Notes: generated from the sequence alone by a model not told the origin. Shown: positions 42,566 through 52,198, counted from the stretch's first letter. The stretch: 64,000 nucleotides of DNA from VXOI01 sp965261945 (GCA_965261945.1 CBDHEF010000002.1:2728001-2792000); one strand, 5' to 3'. Numbers and translations are program-made.

Positions 42566-44521
42566 ATGAGCCTCGCCTCTGATATGGTCTACCAACTCAA
42601 AGGCATAGCCGACCCGGTGATTTCGCCCGACGGAAAACGGCTGGTGTACGTCCTGTCGTGGGTGGAGGGGACCGGCGAGACGGCGGAAAGCCGTTCCCGG
42701 TTGATGCTGACCGGCCCGGGACAGGATGGCGGGCGAGAGTTCACCCAGGGCAACGCCGACAGCGGCCCCCGCTTCTCCCCCGGCGGCGAAATGCTGGCCT
42801 TCCTGAGGCCCCGGAATCCCGGCGAGCCGCGACAGGTCTGGGTAATGAACGCTCACGGCGGCGAGGCGCGGCAGTTGACCGATGCTCCCAAGGGAGTGCA
42901 GGACTTCGCCTGGTCTCCCGACGGCGCCCGCATCGTCTGCTGCGCCGACACCGAGCCTGCGGCCGGCGCGGCGGCGGGCAGCCAGGCCGGCGGCCCCCGG
43001 GTGGTCGAGGTCAACCGCATCCGCTTCCGCCACGACCTCCTGGGTTGGCGCGGAGATGCTCACTACCACCTGTTCGTCGCAGAGCTGGAATCGGGCGAGA
43101 TGACCCAGATAACGCGGGGCGACTGGGACGACTACGGGCCGGTGTGGTCGCCCGACGGGACGAAAATCGCTTTCATCTCCGGGCGCCGCGACGACCGGGA
43201 CATTCGCGCCCTCACCGAGGCCTACGTGGTCAACGCCGACGGAGGCGTGGCCGAGTGCTGGTCGGGCGGGCTGTACAGCGTCGGCGCGGTGGCCTGGTCG
43301 CCCGACTCGCGGCGGCTGGCCGTGGTCGGCTCCGAGGACCCTGCGGGGATGGCGCTGTGGCAGGGCTGGCTCTACATCGTAGCGCCGGGCAGGGAGCACC
43401 GCCGCATCACCGGCGACGAACAACGCCCGGTGCTGGGCGGCGGCCCCGGCGCGGCCCGGCAGCCGGAGATTCGCTGGACCGGCGACGGTCGCATCATCTT
43501 TCTGGCGGAGCGCCACGGCGAGAGCTACATCTGCCAGGCCACGGTAGAGGGCGGCGAAGCCTGCCGGCTCTGGGGCGGCGGCCGCTTGGCTTCCGGCCTG
43601 TCCCTCGACGGAGGCGCCCGCCTCGCGGCGGTGGCGTCATCGTCCCCCTGCTCCCCGTCGGAAATCCACCTGGCCCACCTGGCGGACTCCGCAGCCGAGC
43701 CGGTGGCCGACCCCAACGCCGATTTCCTGTCGCGGCAACTGGCGATAGCTCTGGAGAAATTCAGCCTTCAGCGGGAAGGGTTCGATATCGAGTGCCGGCT
43801 GTGGTTTCCGCCCTTCTTCGACCCTGCCGGCAGCTATCCTCTCGTCCTCGACATTCATGGCGGCCCCAACGGAGCCTTTTATGACTCCTACGTGCCGTGG
43901 CAACAGTTGCTGGCCAGCTCCGGCTACCTGGTGCTGGCGGTCAACCCCCGGGGGTCGTCCACCTACGGCGATGACTTCATGCGGGCTGTGCTGGATGACT
44001 GGGGCGGCGAGGATTATCTCGACCTCATGGCTGCGCTGGACCATGTCTGCCAGCGGGAATACGTGAACGAGGAGCGGCTGGGGATACACGGGTACAGCTA
44101 TGGCGGCTACATGAGCGGGTGGGCCATCGGCCATACCAGGCGGTTCGGCGCGGCGGTCATCGGCGCGCCCTGCACCAACCTCTACACCATGTACGGCACC
44201 TCGGACATCGGCATCAGCTTCGGCGAGCCGCAGTGGGGCGGCTCGGTCATGGACACGCCGGAGAAACTGCTCTCCCGCTCGCCCATCAGCTACGCGAAGC
44301 ACGTGACCACCCCCACCCTGCTGCTCCACGGCGAAGCCGACCTCCGCTGCCCCATAGCCCAGAGCGAGGAATACTTCACGGCCCTGAAGCGCCAGGGGAA
44401 GACGGTGGAATTCGTCCGCTTTCCGAACAGCAACCACTCCTTTCCCCGCACCGGCCACCCCAGGATGCGCGAGGAGTACCTGTCCCGGATGCTCGACTGG
44501 TTCGACGACTGGCTTGCGTGA
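42566..44521 (+). CDS. S9-family (prolyl oligopeptidase/acylaminoacyl) serine peptidase
   Basis: The protein has 651 residues from ATG 42566; the first 47 codons of the longer open frame are not family-like. Residues about 1-400 form a WD/TolB-like beta-propeller (SPDGKRLVYV, SPDGTKIAFIS, SPDSRRLAVVG). The alpha/beta hydrolase domain follows with nucleophile Ser511 in GYSYGGYMS, Asp in HGEADLRCP and His in NSNHSFPR. It cleaves small peptides or removes N-terminal acyl amino acids. No signal peptide is evident, so it is probably cytoplasmic. Confidence 0.93.
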   Translation: MSLASDMVYQLKGIADPVISPDGKRLVYVLSWVEGTGETAESRSRLMLTGPGQDGGREFTQGNADSGPRFSPGGEMLAFLRPRNPGEPRQVWVMNAHGGEARQLTDAPKGVQDFAWSPDGARIVCCADTEPAAGAAAGSQAGGPRVVEVNRIRFRHDLLGWRGDAHYHLFVAELESGEMTQITRGDWDDYGPVWSPDGTKIAFISGRRDDRDIRALTEAYVVNADGGVAECWSGGLYSVGAVAWSPDSRRLAVVGSEDPAGMALWQGWLYIVAPGREHRRITGDEQRPVLGGGPGAARQPEIRWTGDGRIIFLAERHGESYICQATVEGGEACRLWGGGRLASGLSLDGGARLAAVASSSPCSPSEIHLAHLADSAAEPVADPNADFLSRQLAIALEKFSLQREGFDIECRLWFPPFFDPAGSYPLVLDIHGGPNGAFYDSYVPWQQLLASSGYLVLAVNPRGSSTYGDDFMRAVLDDWGGEDYLDLMAALDHVCQREYVNEERLGIHGYSYGGYMSGWAIGHTRRFGAAVIGAPCTNLYTMYGTSDIGISFGEPQWGGSVMDTPEKLLSRSPISYAKHVTTPTLLLHGEADLRCPIAQSEEYFTALKRQGKTVEFVRFPNSNHSFPRTGHPRMREEYLSRMLDWFDDWLA

Positions 44522-44526
44522 GAGGG

Positions 44527-44721
44527 CTACTTCAGGAGTTGCAGCACGAGACTGGTAACGGCGGTAATCAGGCCGCTGCCGGCAATGGCAATCAAGACCA
44601 TCAGCAGACGGCGCAGGTCATCCATACGGCGGTTAAGGCCGTTCACCTCGCCGCGCACTTCGCCCATCTGCCCCCGCAGGTCGCCAATCTGCCCATGTAC
44701 TTGTCCATCTGAAGGTGTCAT
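44527..44721 (-). CDS. Small coiled-coil protein with C-terminal membrane helix
   Basis: The protein has 64 residues from ATG 44721, which follows GGGAGG; the longer open frame is rejected. QIGDLRGQMGEVRGEVNGLN forms a short heptad rod, then LLMVLIAIAGSGLITAVTSLV a single helix. Its layout resembles the 17003-17344 protein in miniature. Function unknown. Confidence 0.65.
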   Translation of the reverse strand: MTPSDGQVHGQIGDLRGQMGEVRGEVNGLNRRMDDLRRLLMVLIAIAGSGLITAVTSLVLQLLK

Positions 44722-44979
44722 CGCAGCCTCCCATATCGCCCCGGTATTTTCCTGTGGCAAGGGATATTGGAGTCATATATTATCCCTGATTCCCGGATTA
44801 AACTAACTTCCTTTTTCTTACTGCATTCGTAACAATGACGCTGAATAACAAGCGCATTTCACCGAAACGCGAAACACTGTGGCCGTTCAGTTGACTAATG
44901 GTGAATGGTAATTTAGCATTCCCGAAACTCATCGGCTGCCGTTGTGCTTTGGCGGTCAGGAAGCGGAGGTATCCACTCA

Positions 44980-46866
44980 ATGTTCGGCAAACTCAAGTTT
45001 CACATCATACTGACCATCGGAGCCATCCTCGCATTGGCCGTACTGGCCGCCTGCGGCGGCTCGGCTACTGAACCGCCCGCCGCAACCGAGGCTGCGGCGC
45101 AGGCCGCCACCACACCCACCGCGGCGCCTCAGCCCACGGCAGATCCCGCCACCACCTCCGGGCGGCAGACGTCCGCCTCGCCCACCTCGGCGGCGTCGAG
45201 CAGTGAGCCTACTGCCACGCCCTACGCCTTTGCGGCACGGTCGCAACTCCTCTCCGAGCTGGACGAACGATATCCCTGGCCCCCGCAGGCTCCACCGTGG
45301 CCCCCGCAGCGCGGCGGAGTGGCGCACCTGACCATGAGCCCAATCCCTGACCTGGATCCCAACAGGGCCCGAAACAATGAAAACCTGGCACAATATGACG
45401 CCCTTTTGGAGTGGGAATCCACTTGGTGGTTCCCGGAAGTTCACACCACTCCCACAATCCGCCCCAACATAGCCATGAGTTGGGAAGCCGTGGACCCGAG
45501 CACCTGGGATTTCAAGATCAACCCCAACGCCCGGTTTCACGATATTGCTCCAATGAACGGGAGAGCAGTCACCGCTGAAGACATCAAGTTTTCCTTCGAC
45601 CTGCTCAAGTTGGTGCCTCAGTATACGGCGACGGCATCGGTGGAGAGCGTCGAGGTAATCGATTCCGAGACTGCCCGTTTCCATCTCAAGTTGCCGCTGG
45701 CGAACTTCCCGCCGCTGTACACCAATGGCTCCACGCCGCCGGTGGTGGCCAGGGAAGCGCACGAGGCGGAAGGCGGGCTGCATGACAACCCGGGTGGCAC
45801 CGGCGCCTTCCTCCTGAAGGAGTTCTCCGCTGGCGAGGGGATTCTATTCGAGGCAACCGACGATTATCACCTGGACATCATGGGAGAAAGGCTTCCGTTC
45901 CTTGATGCGGTGCGGTACGTGTTCACCCGCGACCCGGCAACCCAGGTTGCCCTGTACCGGGCGGAGCAGATCGACCTGCTGCGCATCAGTTCCTTCGACA
46001 TCCTTGATCAGGTACTTGACTCAGTTCCCGAATCCCAGCTCTACCGGGTCCCCTCGTTTGGCTGGGGCGACCACGGCGTCTTCCTGAACTTGGAAAAACC
46101 TCCCTTCGATAACGTCAACGTCCGGCGGGCCATGTCAATGGCCATCAACCGCGACATCATTGCCAACGTCATCAACGCGGGCGACGCCACTCCCTACGGC
46201 CCCATGCCCTGGGCAGTGGGCGGTTACACCGACATCGCCGATTACAATGTGGAAAACTTGGGAGAGTGGTACCAATACAACCCCGAGAGAGCCAAGGAAC
46301 TGTTGGCCGAAGCCGGGTACGCCGACGGGTTCGAGGTTGAGATCGAGTGGGGCGAGCTCTCCGGTTTCACCTTCGGCGACACCGCAGTCCTGCTGGAGAA
46401 GATGTGGGAAGACGTCGGGCTTGACGTCACCATCAAGCAGAGCGAGTACGCCACATGGTGGTCCAGGAGCAAATGCGGAGAACCGATGAATGACACCCTC
46501 ATCGGCCTCAGTCCATACGGCTCCGGCCCCACGGCCTATGACTGGCTGTATCTCCCGTATCATTCCAGTTCCAGCGTCAACTGCCCGCACATTGAGGATG
46601 ACCACATAGACACAATGCTGGACGAATGGGTCGGCGCCGACGAGGCCCGGCAGTTGGAAATCCAGTCGGAGCTCTGGGACTACCTGACCGACCAGGTCTA
46701 TCGCCTGACCACCATAGTCCCGCCGCACTACAGGCTGACCCAGGAATATATGCACGCGGGCGACAACCCGTACTGCTGGTTCACCGGGTACTGTTCATAC
46801 GAGGTCAAGTCGGCCTGGTTGACCGATGGCGCTCCCGAGCGGTCCTTCGACAAGTATGCCGAGTAG
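44980..46866 (+). CDS. ABC transporter substrate-binding lipoprotein, family 5 (peptide/nickel type)
   Basis: The protein has 628 residues. A signal peptide ends at LAVLAAC (Cys25), a lipobox, so it is tethered outside the membrane. A Ala/Pro/Thr-rich linker (about 28-75) precedes the SBP_bac_5 body (AEDIKFSFDLLK, VRRAMSMAINRDIIANVIN). Family members bind di- or oligopeptides, nickel or other solutes. The two permease genes follow downstream, with a 187-base gap. A 258-base AT-richer gap upstream with no gene presumably holds the promoter. Confidence 0.92.
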   Translation: MFGKLKFHIILTIGAILALAVLAACGGSATEPPAATEAAAQAATTPTAAPQPTADPATTSGRQTSASPTSAASSSEPTATPYAFAARSQLLSELDERYPWPPQAPPWPPQRGGVAHLTMSPIPDLDPNRARNNENLAQYDALLEWESTWWFPEVHTTPTIRPNIAMSWEAVDPSTWDFKINPNARFHDIAPMNGRAVTAEDIKFSFDLLKLVPQYTATASVESVEVIDSETARFHLKLPLANFPPLYTNGSTPPVVAREAHEAEGGLHDNPGGTGAFLLKEFSAGEGILFEATDDYHLDIMGERLPFLDAVRYVFTRDPATQVALYRAEQIDLLRISSFDILDQVLDSVPESQLYRVPSFGWGDHGVFLNLEKPPFDNVNVRRAMSMAINRDIIANVINAGDATPYGPMPWAVGGYTDIADYNVENLGEWYQYNPERAKELLAEAGYADGFEVEIEWGELSGFTFGDTAVLLEKMWEDVGLDVTIKQSEYATWWSRSKCGEPMNDTLIGLSPYGSGPTAYDWLYLPYHSSSSVNCPHIEDDHIDTMLDEWVGADEARQLEIQSELWDYLTDQVYRLTTIVPPHYRLTQEYMHAGDNPYCWFTGYCSYEVKSAWLTDGAPERSFDKYAE

Positions 46867-47053
46867 GGGTGCCCGACAGCATCCAAACCAAACATATGCA
46901 CGGCCAGACGTTCCGCAGATACGAAGCAGGCGGGGCGTTTGGCCGTGTACGCCAATGGCTCGGAGAACCTGGCTTGGCTCCGGGTCGATGACATAGGCCC
47001 GGCCCAACATTGGACAAATCCGAATCGCAAACAATAGAAGCCTTTTAGCCCGT

Positions 47054-48004
47054 ATGCAGCAATACATCTTACGAAGAGTCCTCATGGCCATAGTCGTTCT
47101 GTGGCTGGTTCACCTGCTGGTGTTCTCCATGGTGCGCGCCTTCCCGGGCGACGTGGTGATGATGCGCCTAGCCGCGGACGCCACCATGACCCAGGAGTCT
47201 TACGACAGGGCCCGCGAGGAGTTGGGAATCGACCGTCCCTTCTTCGTTCAGTACGGGGAGACTATGGCTGATATGTTCCGAGGGGACTTGGGAGACTCGC
47301 TGCTGAGCGGCAGGCCGGTCATTGACGAGTTGGGCGACAGGGTCTGGCTGACCCTGCACCTGGCGATAATGTCACTGATTGTCGCCTTGGTAATAGCCAT
47401 CCCCATCGGCATTCTTTCCGCTATCCGGCAGGACACGCTGGCCGACTACACTGGCCGGATGTTCTCCATACTGGGGTTGTCCCTGCCGGATTTCTGGACC
47501 GGTGTGGTTGCCGTTCTCATCCTATCCCTCTGGTTCCACTGGCTCCCGCCGCGCGGCTTCGAGGAAATCTGGATTGACCCGATCAAGGTCTTCCAGCAAC
47601 TCGGTATCCCCTCGTTGATTATCGGCTTCCGATTCTCGGCCATCATCATGCGCATGACGCGCTCCTCGATGCTAGAGGTCCTGCGCGAGGACTACATCCG
47701 CACGGCCTGGTCCAAGGGGCTTTCCGAGCAACGGGTTATCATCGGTCACGCGCTGAAGAATTCCTTCATCCCGGTCGTCACATTGGTGGGACAGCAGTTC
47801 TCCATCCTGCTGGGCGGCACCGTCATCATCGAGACCATTTTCCTTCTGCCGGGTGTGGGGAACATGACCCTCGACGCGGTCATATTCCGGGACTACACCC
47901 TGGTTCAAGGGGCGGTCATTTTCTTTGGCGGGATCATGGTTCTGATGAACCTCCTGGTCGACATCTCCTACGCATGGTTCGACCCGCGGATACGATATGG
48001 CTAG
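47054..48004 (+). CDS. ABC transporter permease, DppB type
   Basis: The protein has 316 residues with six membrane helices. The cytoplasmic EAA-like loop (DYIRTAWSKGLSEQRVIIGH) is the contact point for the ATPases. The N-terminal segment (MQQYILRRVLMAIVVLWLVH) is standard. It overlaps the next permease by 8 bases. No ATPase gene follows, so the importer must borrow subunits encoded elsewhere. Confidence 0.94.
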   Translation: MQQYILRRVLMAIVVLWLVHLLVFSMVRAFPGDVVMMRLAADATMTQESYDRAREELGIDRPFFVQYGETMADMFRGDLGDSLLSGRPVIDELGDRVWLTLHLAIMSLIVALVIAIPIGILSAIRQDTLADYTGRMFSILGLSLPDFWTGVVAVLILSLWFHWLPPRGFEEIWIDPIKVFQQLGIPSLIIGFRFSAIIMRMTRSSMLEVLREDYIRTAWSKGLSEQRVIIGHALKNSFIPVVTLVGQQFSILLGGTVIIETIFLLPGVGNMTLDAVIFRDYTLVQGAVIFFGGIMVLMNLLVDISYAWFDPRIRYG

Positions 48005-48932
48005 AGTAACCGACCCTCTGCAAATTGAATCTGCCTCCTCAAGCGTGAGAGGGCAGGTATCTCTCAGGCTGAAGCGACAAGTAGCGACCCTGAAGAAGTT
48101 CGCCCGCGCCAAGCCGATGGGGGCCGCCGGCGCGGTAATCGTCGTGATCATCGTGCTGGCGGCGGTTTTCGCCCCGGTTGTATCGCCTTACAACCCCTAC
48201 GATTCCAACCTCAACGAGTTGGGACTCCCGGTGCGGCTGGAGGGACCCAGTTGGTCTTTCCTGCTGGGCACCGATGCCATCGGGCGCGACGTGTTAAGCC
48301 GCATCATATATGGCGCAAGGGTATCGCTGATTGTCGGCTTCGGAGCGGTGGCGCTCGGCACCCTGTTCGGGACCTTCATCGGTCTGGTATCCGGCTACTT
48401 TGTCGGCAAAGTTGACCAGGTGCTGCAAAGGATCGTTGACACCCTGATGGCGATACCCGCCATAGTGCTGGCGCTGGCCGTAATCACCATGCTTCAACCG
48501 GGGCTATTCAACATCGTCTTGGTCATCGCCATCGTGATTGCGCCGGGAACCTCGCGGGTGGTGCGCGGCACAGTGTTGGCCATCAAGGAAAACGTGTACA
48601 TCGAGGCCGCCCGCTCCATCGGGGCCACTGGAGACCGGATCGTGTTGCGGCACATACTGCCCAACGTGATCGCGCCCATCATCGTCTTAGCGTCCATCTG
48701 GGTGGGCAACGCCATCGTCATCGAAGCGGCTCTGAGTTTCCTGGGCTTGGGGACGCCGCCGCCAACACCGACGTGGGGTGGAATGCTGGCGTTGGAAGGT
48801 CGCCGCCACCTCGAGAACGCCCCGTGGCTGGCCTTGGCCCCCGGAGCGGCCATTAGCATCGCTGTTCTGGCCGTGAATATGCTCGGCGACGCCCTGCGTG
48901 ACGTGCTGGACCCCCGCCTCAGAAACCGCTAG
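47997..48932 (+). CDS. ABC transporter permease, DppC type
   Basis: The protein has 311 residues with six membrane helices and a long cytoplasmic N-terminus. The EAA loop reads IEAARSIGATGDRIVLRHILPN. The usual C-terminal ALRDVLDPRLRNR is present, and a second copy of this ending appears just downstream (48980-49027). It forms the inner-membrane channel with DppB. Confidence 0.94.
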   Translation: MARVTDPLQIESASSSVRGQVSLRLKRQVATLKKFARAKPMGAAGAVIVVIIVLAAVFAPVVSPYNPYDSNLNELGLPVRLEGPSWSFLLGTDAIGRDVLSRIIYGARVSLIVGFGAVALGTLFGTFIGLVSGYFVGKVDQVLQRIVDTLMAIPAIVLALAVITMLQPGLFNIVLVIAIVIAPGTSRVVRGTVLAIKENVYIEAARSIGATGDRIVLRHILPNVIAPIIVLASIWVGNAIVIEAALSFLGLGTPPPTPTWGGMLALEGRRHLENAPWLALAPGAAISIAVLAVNMLGDALRDVLDPRLRNR

Positions 48933-48979
48933 AGTCGCTCTGTAAGACCCGTTCTTGGAATGAAGCGGCTCCGGCTTCC

Positions 48980-49027
48980 CCGGCGCTGCGCGACGTGCTG
49001 GACCCCCGGTTGCGCGGGCGGACGTAG
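48980..49027 (+). pseudogene. 3' remnant of a second DppC-type permease
   Basis: The frame ends ALRDVLDPRLRGRT then TAG, nearly repeating the ending of the intact permease 95 bases upstream. No upstream part of this second gene remains. It probably marks a deletion between duplicated transporter genes, with phage genes now on the other side. Confidence 0.7.
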
Positions 49028-49047
49028 GGCCGCTCCTGCCCCTCCGC

Positions 49048-50280
49048 CTAACTCTGCGCTTTCGCCCAGGCGTTGCCCCAGGTGACGTCGGGCAGGTTGC
49101 GGCCTCGGCGGACTTCGTTGATGGTCAGTACGCCGTGGTCGAGGAGCTGGGACTCGCGGGTGGTGCGGGCGTTTTCGTCCTCGGCCAGGGCTTCGATTGA
49201 CTTTAGGTCGAATTGCATTTCCAGGTTGTCGTAGCCGAGCATGGGGAACAGCTTGCGGGTGACCTGCTCGGCGAGGAAGGTCATCTCCGGCACCATGGTG
49301 TTGCGCCAGAAGAAGCGCTCGGCGGCGTTGACGTTGGAGAAGGTGGCCCGCTCGAGGTCCGACAGCAGCGGGCGCGGCACTCCGTAGGCGCGGCTCACCT
49401 CCTCCAGGCTCCAGCGCAGGCCCTGGATGAAGTCCATATCCCGGTGGCTCAGGCCCAGCGTCTTGATGTCGCGGACGAAGCTGGCGACGGCGGGACGGTG
49501 GGCGTGGGCCGGGCCGCGGAAACGGGCCTCCCAGCGGCGGTAGAAGTCCTCGATCTCGCTGTCGGTCATCTGCTCGTTGGTAAGCATCACGAAGTCGGGC
49601 TGGGCCGAATTGCGCAGGAAGTTGCGGTTGAAGCGCAGGCCGTCCTTGCCCATGTCCACCGCCAGCCGCGCCGGGGCCAAAGGCGACAGCCCGGCGTATT
49701 CCTCCAGCGGGTTGAAGTAACGGAACCACACCACCTCGTCGGGCGTCAGCGCCACCATCCGGCTGCGTCCGTGGTAGACGAAGCCGCGGATGTACTCGCT
49801 CTTGTCCGGCACGATGGACACCCGGTCGGGGCGCAGCGGCCAGAGTTCGCGGTTGCCTTCGGCGTCGCGGTCGAGCATCCAGTAGGCCGAACCCCACAGG
49901 TTCAGGTAGATTTCGGTGGCCCGCCACAGGTCGGCGCGGGTGTACCAGCGGTTGACCCGCTCCAGCAGTTGCTGCGCCGGGTGCTCGGGCCCGACGGGGA
50001 GGCGCTGCCCGCCGGACTCGGAACCGGCGCGGCGGTAGACCACCACCGGCGGGCGGGTCAGCGCCTCGGCCCGGATGCGGATGGCGGAGTAGACCGGAGT
50101 GGAGGTGGCGTAGTATTCGCCGTATTCGGCGCGGTTCCAGCCGCCGCCCGCGCCGGAGAGAACGGAGAAGCCGTCCACGTCGGCAACAGCGCTGCCGCCG
50201 CCCTTGACCCGCGCCGCCGGCAGGGATGGGCCGGCCAGCCGTTTGCGCCAGGGCAGCCTGTGGGTGAGTTTCTGCATCAT
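49048..50280 (-). CDS. Phage portal protein, HK97-like
   Basis: The protein has 410 residues. The segments YYATSTPVYSAIRIRAEALT, LWRATEIYLNLWGSAYWML, PLRPDRVSIVP and DMDFIQGLRWSLEEVSRAYG with PRPLL are characteristic of HK97-type portals, which form the dodecameric DNA gate at one capsid vertex. It is downstream of the terminase as expected, but protease and capsid genes that should follow are missing. Likely part of a prophage remnant. Confidence 0.92.
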   Translation of the reverse strand: MMQKLTHRLPWRKRLAGPSLPAARVKGGGSAVADVDGFSVLSGAGGGWNRAEYGEYYATSTPVYSAIRIRAEALTRPPVVVYRRAGSESGGQRLPVGPEHPAQQLLERVNRWYTRADLWRATEIYLNLWGSAYWMLDRDAEGNRELWPLRPDRVSIVPDKSEYIRGFVYHGRSRMVALTPDEVVWFRYFNPLEEYAGLSPLAPARLAVDMGKDGLRFNRNFLRNSAQPDFVMLTNEQMTDSEIEDFYRRWEARFRGPAHAHRPAVASFVRDIKTLGLSHRDMDFIQGLRWSLEEVSRAYGVPRPLLSDLERATFSNVNAAERFFWRNTMVPEMTFLAEQVTRKLFPMLGYDNLEMQFDLKSIEALAEDENARTTRESQLLDHGVLTINEVRRGRNLPDVTWGNAWAKAQS

Positions 50281-50410
50281 GCCGGTATCCTCTTTTTTGT
50301 TTTTCCGCTCATTTCCGGCTCTTTCCGTGGAAGGAGACGGGGTTTTGCATGGATGGACAGGATTCTTATGGGGCCTGGAAATTTCGGCCCCATCCTGATG
50401 TCCTCAGCCT

Positions 50411-50445
50411 GACGCCCTCGCCCTAACCCTCTACCAGGGGGAGCT
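50411..50445. repeat. REP-like palindrome, copy 13 (degenerate)
   Basis: ACGCCCTCGCCCTAACCCTC and then CCAGGGGGAGCTCTGCC lie between portal and terminase. Confidence 0.65.
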
Positions 50446-50473
50446 CTGCCGGGATGGCCGGAGCGGTCGCGCG

Positions 50474-52177
50474 CTAAGTCCACAACTGCACCCTGTTGTT
50501 TGGGTCCAGGAAGGCGAGCATTAGGGCGTCGGCCTTGTCGGGGGAGGGGAGGCCGCGCTTGCGAATATCGTTTTTCTCTTCGATCTTGATGCGGCCCTGG
50601 CTGGCTACGCTGTAGCGGAGGGAGGCCAGTTCGCTGGCGAGCTGGTTGTCGGCAGGGATGGTGATGCGGCCGGAGGCGAAGCGCTCGCGGAGGTTCCAGT
50701 AACCTTCGGCGCGGAGGTTGATGAACCTGCTGTCCTGTCGGGCTTTGTGGGCGACGTTTATGCCGCGCACGGGATGGCCGAGTTCGCGGAGGCGGTCTAC
50801 GACGCCGGCGCCTATGCCGATTTCGTCCACGTAGACCTGCGACGGGTTGTGCTCGCGGATGGCGGCGACGACCCACCCGGTGACCTGCATGGTGTCCATC
50901 TGCCGCAGCGTCTGTATATTCTCGACGCGGTCGCCGCGGCGGCGCAGGATGACGCTGCGGTCGGAGCCGAATCGGGCGACGTCGACGGCCAACACCACGC
51001 CCTCGCTCCCGCCTTGCGCCGCGGGGAGAGGGGGATTTGATATTCCTGGCGACTCTGGATGGGGATCAGGGTGTTTCATGGCGGCTTCGATGTCGCTAAG
51101 GCTGATCAGGGTGTTCTCGCCCTGGTCGGAGAACTGGCCGAGGATGCGGGCGCGGTACAGGGGGGTGTCTTCGCCCCAGATTTCCTTGCGCTCTTCTATC
51201 CATTGGGGCGTGGTCAGACCGGGGATCACCACCCGCCCGGCCAGCACGTTGGGGCTGTCGAGGGCCGAGATGGTGATGGTGCGGTAGAGCTGCCGCTCCT
51301 CGTAGAAGGCGCGGCGGAAGGCCCCGGTCATGGTTGTCGGGTTGCCGATGAGCAGCAGCAGGGGGTCCGCCGAGGTCATTACCGACTCGATGGCCTCGTA
51401 AATTTCGTCGCTGACGCCCTCGGCCTCGTCCACCACGATGAACATATTGGGGCTGTGAAACCCCTGGAACTGGTCGGCGCTGTCCGCCGACAGGCCCATG
51501 GCGTAGCGCTCGTCGGAAAGCTCCCAGCGGGTGTCCAGCATCTTGCCGCCCAGGGTCCTGGCGGCGGGGCGGTAGAGGCGATGCAACTGCCGCCAGAGGA
51601 TGTGGCGCACCTGGCGGAAGGTGGGCGCGGTGCTGAGCGTGATGGCGGCGTCCTGGTGGGCGTACATGAACCACAGGACGGCCACGGCGGCGCAGAAGCC
51701 CTTGCCCAACCCATTGCCTGCCTTGACCGCCACCCGCCGGTGCGTGGTGAGGGCGTTCAGCACCTCCTCCTGCCTGGCCCACAGTTGTACGCCCAGCACC
51801 TCGCGGGCGAAGGCCACGGGGGAGAGCAATGGAGGGGCAGGCCGCCCCTCCGTCTCCCATAGTTCAGGCTCCCGCAGGTCAGGCTCCCGCGGTTCGACGG
51901 CCCTTTCATGCGGCAGCTTCTTCCTGTCCCGCCGCTGCCCCGGCTCTCTCCGCTCCCTTCGCAGTTCCCGTTCGTCCTGAGCCTGTCGAAGGACGAGGTG
52001 GCGGGCGTCGGCTAGAGAGTTCCGCCCGAGTATCCAGGCTCCATGGCCGTGTTGCGGGGCAGGGGCGCCGGCGCCGGGCTGAAGAGATACCCGCAGTCGC
52101 GGCAGCGATAGACGTCGTTGTCCTCCTGTCGTTTCTTGTCCAGCGTCAACAGTCTTGGCGATTGGCAGCGTCGGCAT
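50474..52177 (-). CDS. Phage terminase large subunit, 5' end uncertain
   Basis: The frame reaches about 570 residues, but only the part from about 51830 on (SPVAFAREVLGVQLWARQ) is terminase-like. Walker A is AGNGLGKG, Walker B MFIVVDEAEG, and the RNase H-like nuclease domain has Asp in LAVDVARFGSDRS and VYVDEIGIGAG. The N-terminal part is low-complexity, encodes LVLRQAQDERELRRE (a translated dispersed repeat) and overlaps a zinc-ribbon gene in another frame. Either the true start was displaced by the repeat or the gene is damaged. Another repeat-like peptide (NPPLPAAQGGSEG) interrupts just before the nuclease strand. Confidence 0.85.
   Translation of the reverse strand: MPTLPIAKTVDAGQETTGGQRRLSLPRLRVSLQPGAGAPAPQHGHGAWILGRNSLADARHLVLRQAQDERELRRERREPGQRRDRKKLPHERAVEPREPDLREPELWETEGRPAPPLLSPVAFAREVLGVQLWARQEEVLNALTTHRRVAVKAGNGLGKGFCAAVAVLWFMYAHQDAAITLSTAPTFRQVRHILWRQLHRLYRPAARTLGGKMLDTRWELSDERYAMGLSADSADQFQGFHSPNMFIVVDEAEGVSDEIYEAIESVMTSADPLLLLIGNPTTMTGAFRRAFYEERQLYRTITISALDSPNVLAGRVVIPGLTTPQWIEERKEIWGEDTPLYRARILGQFSDQGENTLISLSDIEAAMKHPDPHPESPGISNPPLPAAQGGSEGVVLAVDVARFGSDRSVILRRRGDRVENIQTLRQMDTMQVTGWVVAAIREHNPSQVYVDEIGIGAGVVDRLRELGHPVRGINVAHKARQDSRFINLRAEGYWNLRERFASGRITIPADNQLASELASLRYSVASQGRIKIEEKNDIRKRGLPSPDKADALMLAFLDPNNRVQLWT
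51968..51998. repeat. TTCGTCCTGAGCCTGTCGAAGGACGA-type dispersed palindrome
   Basis: GTTCGTCCTGAGCCTGTCGA then AGGACGAGG lies in the terminase 5' region and is read as RQAQDER. The same type is found in many bacterial genomes. A partial copy lies at 7938-7960. Confidence 0.8.
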
Positions 52178-52191
52178 TCCGATTTTCTCAA
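52012..52191 (-). CDS. Small zinc-ribbon protein at the head of the phage remnant
   Basis: A 59-residue frame from TTG 52191 reads RKSECRRCQSPRLLTLDKKR and then YRCRDCGYLFSPAPAP. Two CxxC pairs 25 residues apart make a zinc ribbon. An in-frame stop two codons upstream bounds the start. It overlaps the terminase open frame in a different frame and ends near where the dispersed repeat begins. Small zinc-ribbon proteins often sit next to terminase genes. Confidence 0.55.
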   Translation of the reverse strand: MRKSECRRCQSPRLLTLDKKRQEDNDVYRCRDCGYLFSPAPAPLPRNTAMEPGYSGGTL

Positions 52192-52198
52192 CTTTCAC

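Noticed and set aside
44980..48932. A complete dipeptide ABC importer operon
   Set aside because: No ATPase genes (DppD/DppF type) follow; the only downstream sequence is a permease remnant and phage genes.
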